DNA from: a virus
Strand: one strand, 5' to 3'
DNA length: 21,625 nucleotides
IMG/VR virus record: IMGVR_UViG_3300037189_004330
Span: 1 to 21,625 of that record
The stretch's first letter is position 1. The number at the start of each line of letters is the position of its first letter. Of the stretch, positions 1-6,792 are shown one piece after another. Under the pieces are notes generated by a model that was not told where the DNA came from, ran no database searches, and saw only the letters and a list, made by a program, of their open reading frames with translations. Both the position numbers and the translations under genes were made by a program.

Positions 1-642
1 ATGGAGCGTTCGTTTAAATTTGAGACGCTATTTAGTATTATTACAGGGAATTTAACTTTAAACAAAAAGAACCTTCAACCTATTGAGATCCCTTTTGTTA
101 AAAGCCCTAAGATATTGTTTACTTCCAATTATATTTTGTCCGGTGTTGGAGACTCTCACGACGCGCGTAAAATTGAAATTGAACTATTCAGACATTACTC
201 AAAAAAATATAAGCCGGTTAATGAATTTGGCAAAATGTTTTTTGACGGATGGAATGAGTGTGAGTGGAACGCCTTTTTTAATTATATGATTTCAAACATT
301 CAAAAATACTTTAAAAATGGATTGATTTACTCAGAACTTAAAACCGGTAAAACCAAAAAATTAATTGCCAATACTTGCGAGGATTTTTACGACTTTTGTG
401 AGAATGAATTTTTATGGCAAAATGATTATTTTTATACTACAAAAGAAATAATGCAATCTTATGCAGATGGAGTCAGAGAGATGCCTCGAAATATGAACGT
501 CAGTTGGTTTGGCCGTTGGTTAGGAACTTATTTTGAATTTAAGCAATGGAAACGCGAAGACACCACAAACGGAGGTATTCGAAAATTCTCAATCAATGGA
601 TTTAAAAATGAATTAGAAATTAACGACGATATAGCTTTTTAA
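1..642 (+). CDS. Phage D5-type primase-helicase, C-terminal part (5' truncated by window)
   Basis: This is the C-terminal part of an SF3/D5-like replicative primase-helicase that would unwind and prime phage DNA. The opening residues (ERSFKFETLFSIITG) resemble the stretch that follows Walker B in this family. SPKILFTSNYIL (about residues 35-46) is a sensor-1-like strand ending in the conserved Asn, and NEFGKMFFDGWNECEW (about 74-89) is the typical region after the ATPase core. Residues 140-213 look like a winged-helix DNA-binding tail. The Walker A and B motifs are absent, so the ATG at position 1 is probably an internal Met and the true gene starts upstream of the window. It ends two bases before the methyltransferase start, so the two are probably co-transcribed. 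Family assignment rests on motif recognition only. Confidence 0.72.
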   Translation: MERSFKFETLFSIITGNLTLNKKNLQPIEIPFVKSPKILFTSNYILSGVGDSHDARKIEIELFRHYSKKYKPVNEFGKMFFDGWNECEWNAFFNYMISNIQKYFKNGLIYSELKTGKTKKLIANTCEDFYDFCENEFLWQNDYFYTTKEIMQSYADGVREMPRNMNVSWFGRWLGTYFEFKQWKREDTTNGGIRKFSINGFKNELEINDDIAF

Positions 643-644
643 TT

Positions 645-1619
645 ATGAATGTATTATCTTTATTTAACGGAATGAATACAGGGCGACAAGCCCTTGAAAA
701 TGTAGGTATTAAAGTTGACAAATATTATAGCTCAGAGATTAAGCCTTATGCAATAGAATTAACTCAGCACCACTTCTTAGACACAATCCAGGTCGGAGAC
801 GTTACCAAGTGGCGAGAGTGAAATATTGATTGGAAAACAATTGATTTGGTATTAAGTGACTCACCTTGTCAAGATTTAAGCGCTGCCGGTAAGCGTGCCG
901 GAATTAATGGTAAAAAGTCGAGTTTGTTTTTTGTCTTTATTGAAATATTAGAACATATAAAATCACTTAATCCAAACGTTTTGTTTTTACAAGAAAATGT
1001 CGGAAGTGCCTCGAAGTTAGACGTTGGAATAATGAGCCGAGCTTTGGGAGTTTACCCGGTTAGGATTAACTCTTCTTTGGTAACCGCTCAATTAAGAGAT
1101 CGATATTATTGGAGCAATATAAAAACAAAAGCGACAATGTTTGATTTAGTTACAGACATACCTCAGCCAAAAGATAGGGGAATTATGTTTAAGGATATTA
1201 TTACAAGTGGAGAAGTTGAGAGAATTAAGGCTTTGGCATTATTGGAAAGCGAAAGTAGAGCGGTAACAAGTCAAGAAAGTATTAAAAAAAGAGCTTCTAG
1301 AGAATTTATTAATATTATTTATGAACATAAAACTTATCAAATTAATCCGTCAAAAGAAAGTAACGGAATACAGCCTTATATTCAAAATAGAATTTACAAT
1401 ATAAAAGGGAAAGCTCCTTGCTTAACAAAAGAGAAAGCGCATTTTTTAAAATATGAAAACGAAATTGTTAGAACGGTTAATAAAATTGAAATGTGTCGTT
1501 TGCAAGGTTTTCCAGACAATTATTGTGATATTTTGACAACGGCAAAAGCTGGCTCATTATTGGGTGATGGTTGGACTCTTCCAATAATTGAACACATATT
1601 TTCATTTATACAATTATGA
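645..1619 (+). pseudogene. DNA (cytosine-5) methyltransferase interrupted by an in-frame TGA
   Basis: Read through one TGA, this is a complete phage-type C5 cytosine methyltransferase of about 324 codons. Motif I is VLSLFNGMNTGRQAL at the N-terminus. Motif IV is SDSPCQDLS with the catalytic Cys, motif VI is the ENV of LFLQENVGSAS, and motif VIII is QLRDRYYWSNI. The C-terminus has LQGFPDNY and LLGDGWTLPIIEHIF (motifs IX-X). The frame opens with ATG at 645, two bases after the primase stop. TGA at 819-821 splits it into a 58-residue piece carrying motif I and a downstream piece open from a TTG at 846 that keeps the catalytic loop but lacks the AdoMet-binding motif I. Neither piece alone should be active. 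The gene ends in an ATGA overlap with the helicase. A working enzyme would probably protect phage DNA from restriction. Family call is firm; whether it is dead, read through or a sequencing error is open. Confidence 0.8.
819..821 (+). other. In-frame TGA inside the methyltransferase
   Basis: The context is GDVTKWRE-stop-NIDWKTIDL, in the same frame as both methyltransferase halves (819 lies 174 bases, 58 codons, after the ATG at 645). Related phage enzymes, as I remember them, often carry a Trp just before the (D/N)IDW stretch, so a single TGG-to-TGA change is the simplest explanation. Confidence 0.85.
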
Positions 1620-2911
1620 AGCAATTAAGAGATTATCAAAATAGAATTTCAAATGATGCTGCCGAAATATTACAGACTAAAAAATTAGTTTGTTTATTTA
1701 TGGAGGTAAGAACGGGTAAATCATTGACAGCGTTAGAAACTTGTAAAAAAGTAAACGCCAAAAACGTTTTATTTATTACAAAAATCAAAGCATTTTCAAG
1801 CGTAACTGACGACTATTACAATTTTGGATATTCTAATAAATTTGAATTGACAGTAATAAACCGCGAGAGCTTGCATAAAGTAATTACAAACGATTTTGAC
1901 ATAGTTATAATTGATGAGGTGCACGGTTACTCGTCCTATCCTAAGCCTAGCAAATATTTTAAAGACGTAAAGCAAAGGTTTGGCAATATTCCAATGATTA
2001 TGTTATCCGGAACACCGACTCCAGAGAGTTACTCACAATACTATCATATATTTAATTTATCCAATTATTCGCCATTTAAACACGCTAATTTTTACAAATG
2101 GGCAAACGATTACGTTGATATTAAAATGAAATATTTAGGTTACGCCCAGGTTAAAGATTACTCCAACGCAAAAAGGAAAGATTTTTGGCATTTAATACGT
2201 CACTATATTTTGACATTTACCCAAGCCGAGGCCGGATTTACAACTTCTGTTAACGAAATGGCCCTAGAGTGTGAAATGAAGCCAATAACATACACAATCA
2301 TTAATAAATTAAAACGTGATCTCGTTGTAACCTCATCAACTACCGGCAAACAAATAATTGCAGACACTGGAGTTAAATTACAACAGAAAATACACCAATT
2401 GTCTAGCGGAACAATTAAATTTGAAGACGGAACCGCCCAAGTTATTGACGATAGTAAGGCCCAATTCATAAAAAATAAGTTTCAAGGCGTAAAAATTGCT
2501 ATTTTCTATAATTTTGTTGCAGAGCTTGAAATGCTAAAGGCAACATTTGGATCAAATTTAACAACGGACCTACAGGAGTTTAACACAACCGATAAAAATA
2601 TCGCTTTGCAAATTGTAAGCGGACGCGAAGGGATCAGCCTAAAAGCAGCAGAGCATTTGGTATTTTTTAATATCGCATTTTCGGCCGTTAGTTACTTCCA
2701 GGCAAAAGACAGACTTACAACAATGGAACGCAAAGAAAATACTATTTTTTGGGTATTCTCAAAAGGCGGTATTGAAGAAAAAATTTATAAATCAGTGCAA
2801 AATAAAAAAGACTATACTTTGAGCACATTTAAAAAAGATTACGATGTTAGAGCAAGCTATCCAAAAGAAAATAATAACGAAACTAGAGTTAGAAGGTTAT
2901 TTCGTACTTAA
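1616..2911 (+). CDS. SNF2-like superfamily 2 DNA helicase/translocase
   Basis: A 431-residue superfamily 2 ATPase of the SNF2-like type common in phage replication modules. Seen in order: an N-terminal LRDYQ Q-motif-like start; Walker A MEVRTGKS (29-36); the DEVH box IIDEVH (98-103); motif III LSGTPTPES (130-138); motif V SGREGISL (335-342); and motif VI FQAKDRLTTMER (361-372). It probably translocates on DNA during replication or recombination. It starts at the ATGA overlap with the methyltransferase. The last 22 residues, from about D410, are encoded inside the following nuclease gene in another frame. They look like a non-conserved extension, because the family usually ends shortly after the KDYTL-type segment seen at 398-402. 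Confidence 0.85.
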   Translation: MKQLRDYQNRISNDAAEILQTKKLVCLFMEVRTGKSLTALETCKKVNAKNVLFITKIKAFSSVTDDYYNFGYSNKFELTVINRESLHKVITNDFDIVIIDEVHGYSSYPKPSKYFKDVKQRFGNIPMIMLSGTPTPESYSQYYHIFNLSNYSPFKHANFYKWANDYVDIKMKYLGYAQVKDYSNAKRKDFWHLIRHYILTFTQAEAGFTTSVNEMALECEMKPITYTIINKLKRDLVVTSSTTGKQIIADTGVKLQQKIHQLSSGTIKFEDGTAQVIDDSKAQFIKNKFQGVKIAIFYNFVAELEMLKATFGSNLTTDLQEFNTTDKNIALQIVSGREGISLKAAEHLVFFNIAFSAVSYFQAKDRLTTMERKENTIFWVFSKGGIEEKIYKSVQNKKDYTLSTFKKDYDVRASYPKENNNETRVRRLFRT

Positions 2912-3104
2912 AATAATAAAAGCCAATAAAAATGGTTATCCGGATTTGATTGCTATTAAAAATAATATTACTACATTTGTTGAAGTGAAGCAACCAAAAG
3001 GCAGACTATCCGAATTGCAAAAGGTTAGAATTCAAGAGTTAAGAAGTAAAGGCATTAACGTAAAAATATGGTATGACTACAATAAAGATTTCATCGAAAA
3101 TTGA
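2844..3104 (+). CDS. VRR-NUC domain nuclease
   Basis: An 86-residue single-domain VRR-NUC protein of the PD-(D/E)xK nuclease superfamily, a class found next to phage SNF2-like helicases. N-terminal LEQAIQKKI gives the early acidic residue. The active-site core is GYPDLIAI (31-38, with D34) and FVEVKQPKG (45-53, with the ExK pair E47/K49), followed by LSELQ (55-59) with the conserved Gln. The start at 2844 lies inside the helicase gene with a 68-base overlap. It is needed because the IQ helix precedes the core, and no later Met occurs before the catalytic Asp. It probably acts on branched or nicked DNA with the helicase. The stop is TGA. Confidence 0.85.
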   Translation: MLEQAIQKKIITKLELEGYFVLKIIKANKNGYPDLIAIKNNITTFVEVKQPKGRLSELQKVRIQELRSKGINVKIWYDYNKDFIEN

Positions 3105-3318
3105 ATTAAATTTGAATTTTGAGACACAAACCGCACCAAGCGGCCGGCCTATTAGATTGTCCGGAATCACTAAGAATGTAGAAAAAGGCGAAAAATGGAT
3201 AAATAAAATGTATCGTAGTTGCTGGATTTATACATTTAAATATTTAGATACTCCATGCGAGTTTATAAGTTTTGAGTTTGATTATAACGATTGTTTTATA
3301 GGTAAATACACAAATTAA
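3073..3318 (+). CDS. Small hypothetical phage protein
   Basis: An 81-residue protein that I do not recognise. It starts inside the nuclease gene with a 32-base overlap in another frame. The start is not certain, but no other Met occurs until about residue 47. The composition is ordinary, with aromatic-rich beta-type stretches (CWIYTFKYL, ISFEFDY) and no signal peptide or membrane segment. It sits in the run of small early genes between the nuclease and the duplicated pair. It may be an accessory or host-takeover protein by position alone. Confidence 0.6.
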   Translation: MTTIKISSKIELNLNFETQTAPSGRPIRLSGITKNVEKGEKWINKMYRSCWIYTFKYLDTPCEFISFEFDYNDCFIGKYTN

Positions 3319-3320
3319 TT

Positions 3321-3557
3321 ATGTTTTTAGACGAATATTTAGGTACGGAAAAAAAGTTTACAACAAATGAGAATTGGAACGAAGAAATTTTAAAAGAAAT
3401 TCCAAAACAAACTATTGACACTTCAAAAATAAATAGAGTTGAAGTGATCCAATATTCAGCGCCTTACAACGGTAGGGCCTACACTAATTGCGACGCTAAA
3501 GACGTTGAAATTGAATTTCAAGACCAAGGAAGGACTATTAAAATATTTTTACGATAA
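3321..3557 (+). CDS. Small hypothetical phage protein
   Basis: A 78-residue acidic protein of unknown function, beginning two bases after the previous stop and ending two bases before the next gene, a spacing that fits a translated operon member. The N-terminal half is charged and probably helical. The C-terminal half (RVEVIQYSAPYNGRAYTN, then VEIEFQDQGRTIKIFLR) alternates as short beta strands. No motif known to me. Confidence 0.6.
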   Translation: MFLDEYLGTEKKFTTNENWNEEILKEIPKQTIDTSKINRVEVIQYSAPYNGRAYTNCDAKDVEIEFQDQGRTIKIFLR

Positions 3558-3559
3558 CC

Positions 3560-3781
3560 ATGCCAGATATAACAATGTGCAAAGGCAATTTTTGCGAATT
3601 AAGTAAAACTTGCTACAGATACAAGGCAGAACCAACGCCCTACAGACAATCGTATTTTGTAAAAGAACCAAACATTAATGATCAATGTGATTATTATTGG
3701 GAAGTTTGCGAATATTGTCACCAGGGAAATGGAGTGCACAAAATAAGTTGTAGTACACAAAAAATTCAAATAAGACTATGA
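3560..3781 (+). CDS. Small cysteine-rich protein, possible zinc binder
   Basis: A 73-residue protein with seven cysteines (C7, C12, C18, C43, C50, C53, C64) and H54 and H60. The C-terminal spacing C50-x2-C53-x6-H60-x3-C64 is compatible with a zinc finger. The middle segment CYRYKAEPTPYRQSYF resembles small uncharacterised proteins seen in Bacteroidota phages, as I remember them. It is probably a zinc-binding accessory protein. Metal binding is an inference from Cys/His spacing. It overlaps the next gene by ATGA. Confidence 0.65.
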   Translation: MPDITMCKGNFCELSKTCYRYKAEPTPYRQSYFVKEPNINDQCDYYWEVCEYCHQGNGVHKISCSTQKIQIRL

Positions 3782-4008
3782 CACCAAAAGAAAAAGCATT
3801 ATACTTATACGGAAGGTTTTTATTTTATACTGATATGAACCGCCAAGATTCAAAAGTTGAAATTTATAATACTAAACAATGTGCATTAATAGCAGTTAAT
3901 GAAATGTTTGAAGAAATTAGTAAATGGGCTGGTGGAGAATTTCAAGAATGGGAAAAAGAACGTTGGAAGTATCTACAAGAAGTTAAACAAGAAATAGAAA
4001 AATTATGA
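3778..4008 (+). CDS. Small hypothetical protein, first copy of a duplicated pair
   Basis: A 76-residue, mostly helical protein of unknown function. It begins MTPKEKA, carries a central KQCALIAVNEM and ends VKQEIEKL. The next gene has the same three blocks in the same order, so the two are paralogues by tandem duplication. Start and stop are both part of ATGA overlaps with the neighbours. This family is a frequent small member of early operons in Bacteroidota phages, but I know of no assigned role. Confidence 0.7.
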   Translation: MTPKEKALYLYGRFLFYTDMNRQDSKVEIYNTKQCALIAVNEMFEEISKWAGGEFQEWEKERWKYLQEVKQEIEKL

Positions 4009-4238
4009 CACCAAAAGAAAAAGCAAAAGAGTTAGTATTTGAATTTAAAAAATATGCATATTATCCAAAAACAAAAGATGATGAAATATTTGTAAATGAA
4101 CTTAAAACAAATGCTAAACAATGTGCGTTAATAGCTGTTGATGAAATAATAAAATCACAATACAAAGTTTTAAGCGGAGTAAAAAAAAGTTTTTATGATT
4201 ATTGGATTGAAATTAAACAAGAAATTGAAAAATTATGA
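4005..4238 (+). CDS. Small hypothetical protein, second copy of a duplicated pair
   Basis: A 77-residue paralogue of the preceding gene. It starts MTPKEKAKELV, has NAKQCALIAVDEI in the middle and ends IKQEIEKL. The region between the shared blocks has diverged (a Lys/Tyr-rich stretch here against an Asp/Arg stretch in the first copy). ATGA overlaps on both sides suggest coupled translation. Function unknown. Confidence 0.7.
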   Translation: MTPKEKAKELVFEFKKYAYYPKTKDDEIFVNELKTNAKQCALIAVDEIIKSQYKVLSGVKKSFYDYWIEIKQEIEKL

Positions 4239-4438
4239 ACCAATTAAAAATGTATAGATGTATTAGATTAATGCAATTCTTACAAGAAAAACCAAGACAA
4301 ATGCATTCAATTTCAAGGTATCTTTGCGTTAGTAAAAGGACAGTTTACAGATATCTTAAATTATATGAAGCCCTAGGATATACAATTGTAAAAGATAAAT
4401 TCGAAAAAATACAAATCTATAATACTAAAATTGACTAG
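4235..4438 (+). CDS. Small helix-turn-helix DNA-binding protein
   Basis: A 67-residue protein that is almost entirely a winged/HTH_11-like domain: an N-terminal helix (YRCIRLMQFLQEKP), then a helix-turn-helix of the form HSISRYLCVSKRTVYRYLKL at about residues 24-43, then the start of a wing (LGYTIVKDKFEKIQI). It probably binds DNA as a transcription regulator. It is the last gene before the structural genes, and its final codons overlap the -33 region of the promoter that drives them, so it is a natural candidate for control of the early-late switch or of its own operon. It overlaps the preceding gene by ATGA. The domain call is good; the target is inference. Confidence 0.75.
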   Translation: MNQLKMYRCIRLMQFLQEKPRQMHSISRYLCVSKRTVYRYLKLYEALGYTIVKDKFEKIQIYNTKID

Positions 4439-4459
4439 TTTTAATTTTATGTATCTTTG
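4430..4459 (+). promoter_or_regulatory. Bacteroidota-type promoter for the packaging/head operon
   Basis: TATCTTTG at 4452-4459 fits the -7 consensus TAnnTTTG exactly. ATTG at 4430-4433, 18 bases upstream, fits the -33 TTTG with one mismatch. Transcription would start near 4463-4467, giving a leader of about 25 bases before the ATG at 4489. This is the only gap in the first 13 kb larger than 16 bases between adjacent genes, which supports it as a real transcription start. Confidence rests on the consensus match; no start site was measured. Confidence 0.7.
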
Positions 4460-4488
4460 CATTAAAAATAACTTCAGACTAAGATAAA

Positions 4489-4833
4489 ATGCCGCACAAA
4501 GGAACAATAAATAATCCATCCGGTAAAGGTGGATTTTCAGACAATCCGCAGAACAGATCAAATGGAACTTGGACCAAAGACAGTTCTATTAGTTATTGGT
4601 ATAACTATTTAATTAGATTAGATATTGAAGCCTTCAGAACTTTCGATCCTCAGACAATGGCCCAGGAGTTGGCCTATGCTGCTGTATTGGAAGCCAAAGA
4701 AGAACTCAGCTATTTAAAAGAAGTAACAGACAGAACCGAAGGCAAAGCATCGCAATCAATTGACGTGACTTCAGACGGTAACGAGTTGAAGCAAACCGTT
4801 ATTAAATGGGGAGACAACGAGGTTAAAATATAA
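4489..4833 (+). CDS. terS: Terminase small subunit-like protein
   Basis: A 114-residue protein directly before the large terminase, with zero bases between stop and start. The N-terminus has a Gly/Asn/Pro-rich segment (NNPSGKGGFSDNPQNRSNG), which in Bacteroidota and other phages marks the small-terminase-like DUF5681-type leader. A central helical region (about 45-80) and a beta tail (IDVTSDGNELKQTVIKWG) follow. It should recognise phage DNA and load it on the large subunit. A clear DNA-binding fold is not obvious from sequence alone; position is the main support. Confidence 0.7.
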   Translation: MPHKGTINNPSGKGGFSDNPQNRSNGTWTKDSSISYWYNYLIRLDIEAFRTFDPQTMAQELAYAAVLEAKEELSYLKEVTDRTEGKASQSIDVTSDGNELKQTVIKWGDNEVKI

Positions 4834-6198
4834 ATGGAGTTAACGCCCAAACAGAGCGAAGCAATGGCAATGCTGCAATCCGAACAATACAATTTTATTT
4901 TGTATGGCGGTGCAATTCGTGGAGGTAAATCCGTTTGGAGCTTATCCGCATTACTTATCATGTGCGAAGTATTCCCAAAATCTCGTTGGTGCGTGATCCG
5001 TGAGGACATGGAGAAAATCAGAACGACAACAATTCCTTCCTTCCGTAAGATTGAGCCGAGCGGTATTGTTAGACAATCGCCTTATGAATATCACCATCCA
5101 AATGGATCAATAATATTATTTAAATCAGAGAATTACTCCCAGGATAAGGACATTGATTGGATGAAGGGACTCGAAGTAAATGGATTTTTATTTGAAGAAA
5201 TAAACGAGTGTCAACAACAAACTTTTTACAAGGCCTTTGAACGTGCTGGATCGTGGATCATAAAAGACAGCATCCAACCCAAACCCGTTATATTGGCAAC
5301 TTGTAACCCGACATTCGGATGGGTTAAGTCTTTAATTTATGACAAATGGAAGGACAACACCCTTCCAAAAGAATGGGTTTATATTCCAGCTAAGATAACA
5401 GACAACCCGTATTTGCCACAGGCTTATCTCGACAACTTAAAAAACCTTCCTACCTTTGAATATATGGTATTTGTTGAAGGTAATTGGGATATACAACTAA
5501 AAACCGGAGGGGAGTTTTACAAATGTTTTGAAATCGATAAGAATGTAAAACACACCGTTTATAATCCTAATTTACCGCTTCATATATCATGGGACGACAA
5601 CGTTAATCCTTATTTGCCCTGCGGTATATTTCAAATTGAAGGCAAGGAGTTGAGAATGATTGACGAAATTAGTGGGGTATCACCAAATAATACAGTGAGA
5701 GCTGTTTGTAATGAAATTATAAGAAAATACCAGGGACACGACACCGGAATGTTTGTTTATGGTGATGCTACAGCGAGCAAGGCCGACACCAAACTCGAAC
5801 ACGGATTTAATTTTTACAGATTAATTCTTAATTATTTAGAAGTATTCAAGCCAAGGTCCAGAGTGCAGCCGAGCAATCCTAGCGTAGTGATGCGCGGTAA
5901 CTTTATCAATACTATATTTGAGAAGAACTTTGAAGGAATTAACATAGTTATTGGAGAGAATTGTAAGACAGCAATAAGCGATTTGATAGGATTAAAAGAG
6001 GCTAGCGACGGAACTAAGTTGAAAGAAATGGCAACAAATCCGCAGACAGGTGCGAGGTTTCAAAAAATAGGTCACTATTCAGATTTATTTGATTATATTT
6101 GTTGCACGGCATTTAGTACGGAGTTCTCTAATTATCAAAGAGGTAATAAAAGTATGGGTATAACTGTCGGAAAAAATAGAAGTAAAAGCGGGTATTAA
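4834..6198 (+). CDS. terL: Terminase large subunit (packaging ATPase/nuclease)
   Basis: A 454-residue packaging motor. ATPase: Walker A GGAIRGGKS (25-33), Walker B GFLFEE (117-122) with the catalytic Glu, and motif III LATCNP (154-159). RNase H-like nuclease: acidic residues D254/D255 in SWDDN, D311 in VYGDA, and the C-terminal HYSDLFDY (414-421) with D417/D420. This is a full-length terminase with the usual domain order, which drives DNA into the prohead and cuts it. It directly abuts the small subunit. The complete motif set makes this one of the safest calls in the window. Confidence 0.95.
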   Translation: MELTPKQSEAMAMLQSEQYNFILYGGAIRGGKSVWSLSALLIMCEVFPKSRWCVIREDMEKIRTTTIPSFRKIEPSGIVRQSPYEYHHPNGSIILFKSENYSQDKDIDWMKGLEVNGFLFEEINECQQQTFYKAFERAGSWIIKDSIQPKPVILATCNPTFGWVKSLIYDKWKDNTLPKEWVYIPAKITDNPYLPQAYLDNLKNLPTFEYMVFVEGNWDIQLKTGGEFYKCFEIDKNVKHTVYNPNLPLHISWDDNVNPYLPCGIFQIEGKELRMIDEISGVSPNNTVRAVCNEIIRKYQGHDTGMFVYGDATASKADTKLEHGFNFYRLILNYLEVFKPRSRVQPSNPSVVMRGNFINTIFEKNFEGINIVIGENCKTAISDLIGLKEASDGTKLKEMATNPQTGARFQKIGHYSDLFDYICCTAFSTEFSNYQRGNKSMGITVGKNRSKSGY

Positions 6199-6212
6199 TA
6201 TAAATTAAAAAA

Positions 6213-6401
6213 ATGTATCACATTGTAAACCATCGAACAGGCGAAATAATTAATTTTGTGAAAGTCAAAGAAGCCTGTAGATATATGAAGGATTTGAAAA
6301 ATGACAACACCAAAGTTTCTAAGGATGAAATAATGGAGCTTTGCAATATCTTTGCAAAGTTTAAAAACAAAATCGCTATCAATTATGAGTTACCTAAATA
6401 G
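6213..6401 (+). CDS. Small hypothetical protein between terminase and head genes
   Basis: A 62-residue protein starting 15 bases after the large terminase stop, following an A-rich stretch. It is mostly helical and lysine-rich (FVKVKEACRYMKDLKND). No motif or membrane segment is visible and I do not recognise it. Its end overlaps the DUF1320 gene by 17 bases. It could be a head-assembly accessory protein by position. The coding call rests on spacing and the complete open frame. Confidence 0.55.
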   Translation: MYHIVNHRTGEIINFVKVKEACRYMKDLKNDNTKVSKDEIMELCNIFAKFKNKIAINYELPK

Positions 6402-6792
6402 TTCCGATTTTAATTTGCTAATTCAAGACGTTAATTTGCAACAAATTATTAACGAGAATGAAGCAATAAGACAACAAGCAGAACTTACGGCAATTGGCGA
6501 GGCTAGATCTTATTTAATTCAAAAGTATTTGTTTGACGATGAACTTTTAAAAACAGGAACAAACAGAGATCCGCAATTGTTAAACTATATTATTGATATT
6601 GCGTTATATCATTTGCATTCAAGAATTGCTCCCAGAAATATTCCAGAGTTAAGAATAACGCGCTACGAAAACGCTATTGGATGGTTAAAAATGTGTTCAC
6701 TTGGAAAGGTAACGCCTAAATTAGCATTACAACCAACAACCGGACGTTTTATTCAATGGGGTAGTAATGAAAAAAACACTAATATTTACTAA
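6385..6792 (+). CDS. Mu gp36-like (DUF1320) head-tail connector protein
   Basis: A 135-residue protein matching the pattern of the DUF1320 / Mu gp36 family: MSYLNSSDFNLL at the start, an AIGEARSYLIQKY helix, the Asp-rich DIALYHLHSRI helix, and RYENAIGWLKMCSLGKV before a short tail. It is probably an adaptor at the head-tail interface. I chose ATG 6385 over the in-frame ATG at 6352, because the MSYL start is where family members begin and the upstream 11 codons only add overlap with the preceding gene. In phage Mu this gene lies after the capsid gene; here it precedes the portal. Confidence 0.8.
   Translation: MSYLNSSDFNLLIQDVNLQQIINENEAIRQQAELTAIGEARSYLIQKYLFDDELLKTGTNRDPQLLNYIIDIALYHLHSRIAPRNIPELRITRYENAIGWLKMCSLGKVTPKLALQPTTGRFIQWGSNEKNTNIY

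Larger units (their letters stand above)
3778..4238 (+). repeat. Tandem gene duplication
   Basis: The first 21 bases of each copy (from 3778 and from 4005) are identical, the central block around ACAATGTGC is nearly identical, and the ends around 3979-4008 and 4209-4238 differ at only a few bases. The unit is about 227-230 bases. Divergent middles show that the duplication is not recent or that the middles are under different selection. Confidence 0.75.

Noticed and set aside
1-642. A complete gene starting at position 1
   Set aside because: The protein begins after the Walker motifs of its family, so the ATG is most likely internal and the gene is cut by the window edge.
645-1619. TGA read as Trp throughout the genome (alternative code)
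   Set aside because: Several genes end in TGA exactly at an ATGA overlap with the next start, and no other long gene carries an in-frame TGA. Only the methyltransferase does.
6347-6354. TATCTTTG, identical to the -7 element at 4452-4459, 31 bases before the DUF1320 start
   Set aside because: It lies inside a coding region and has no TTTG-like -33 element at 17-19 bases upstream, so it is probably chance.
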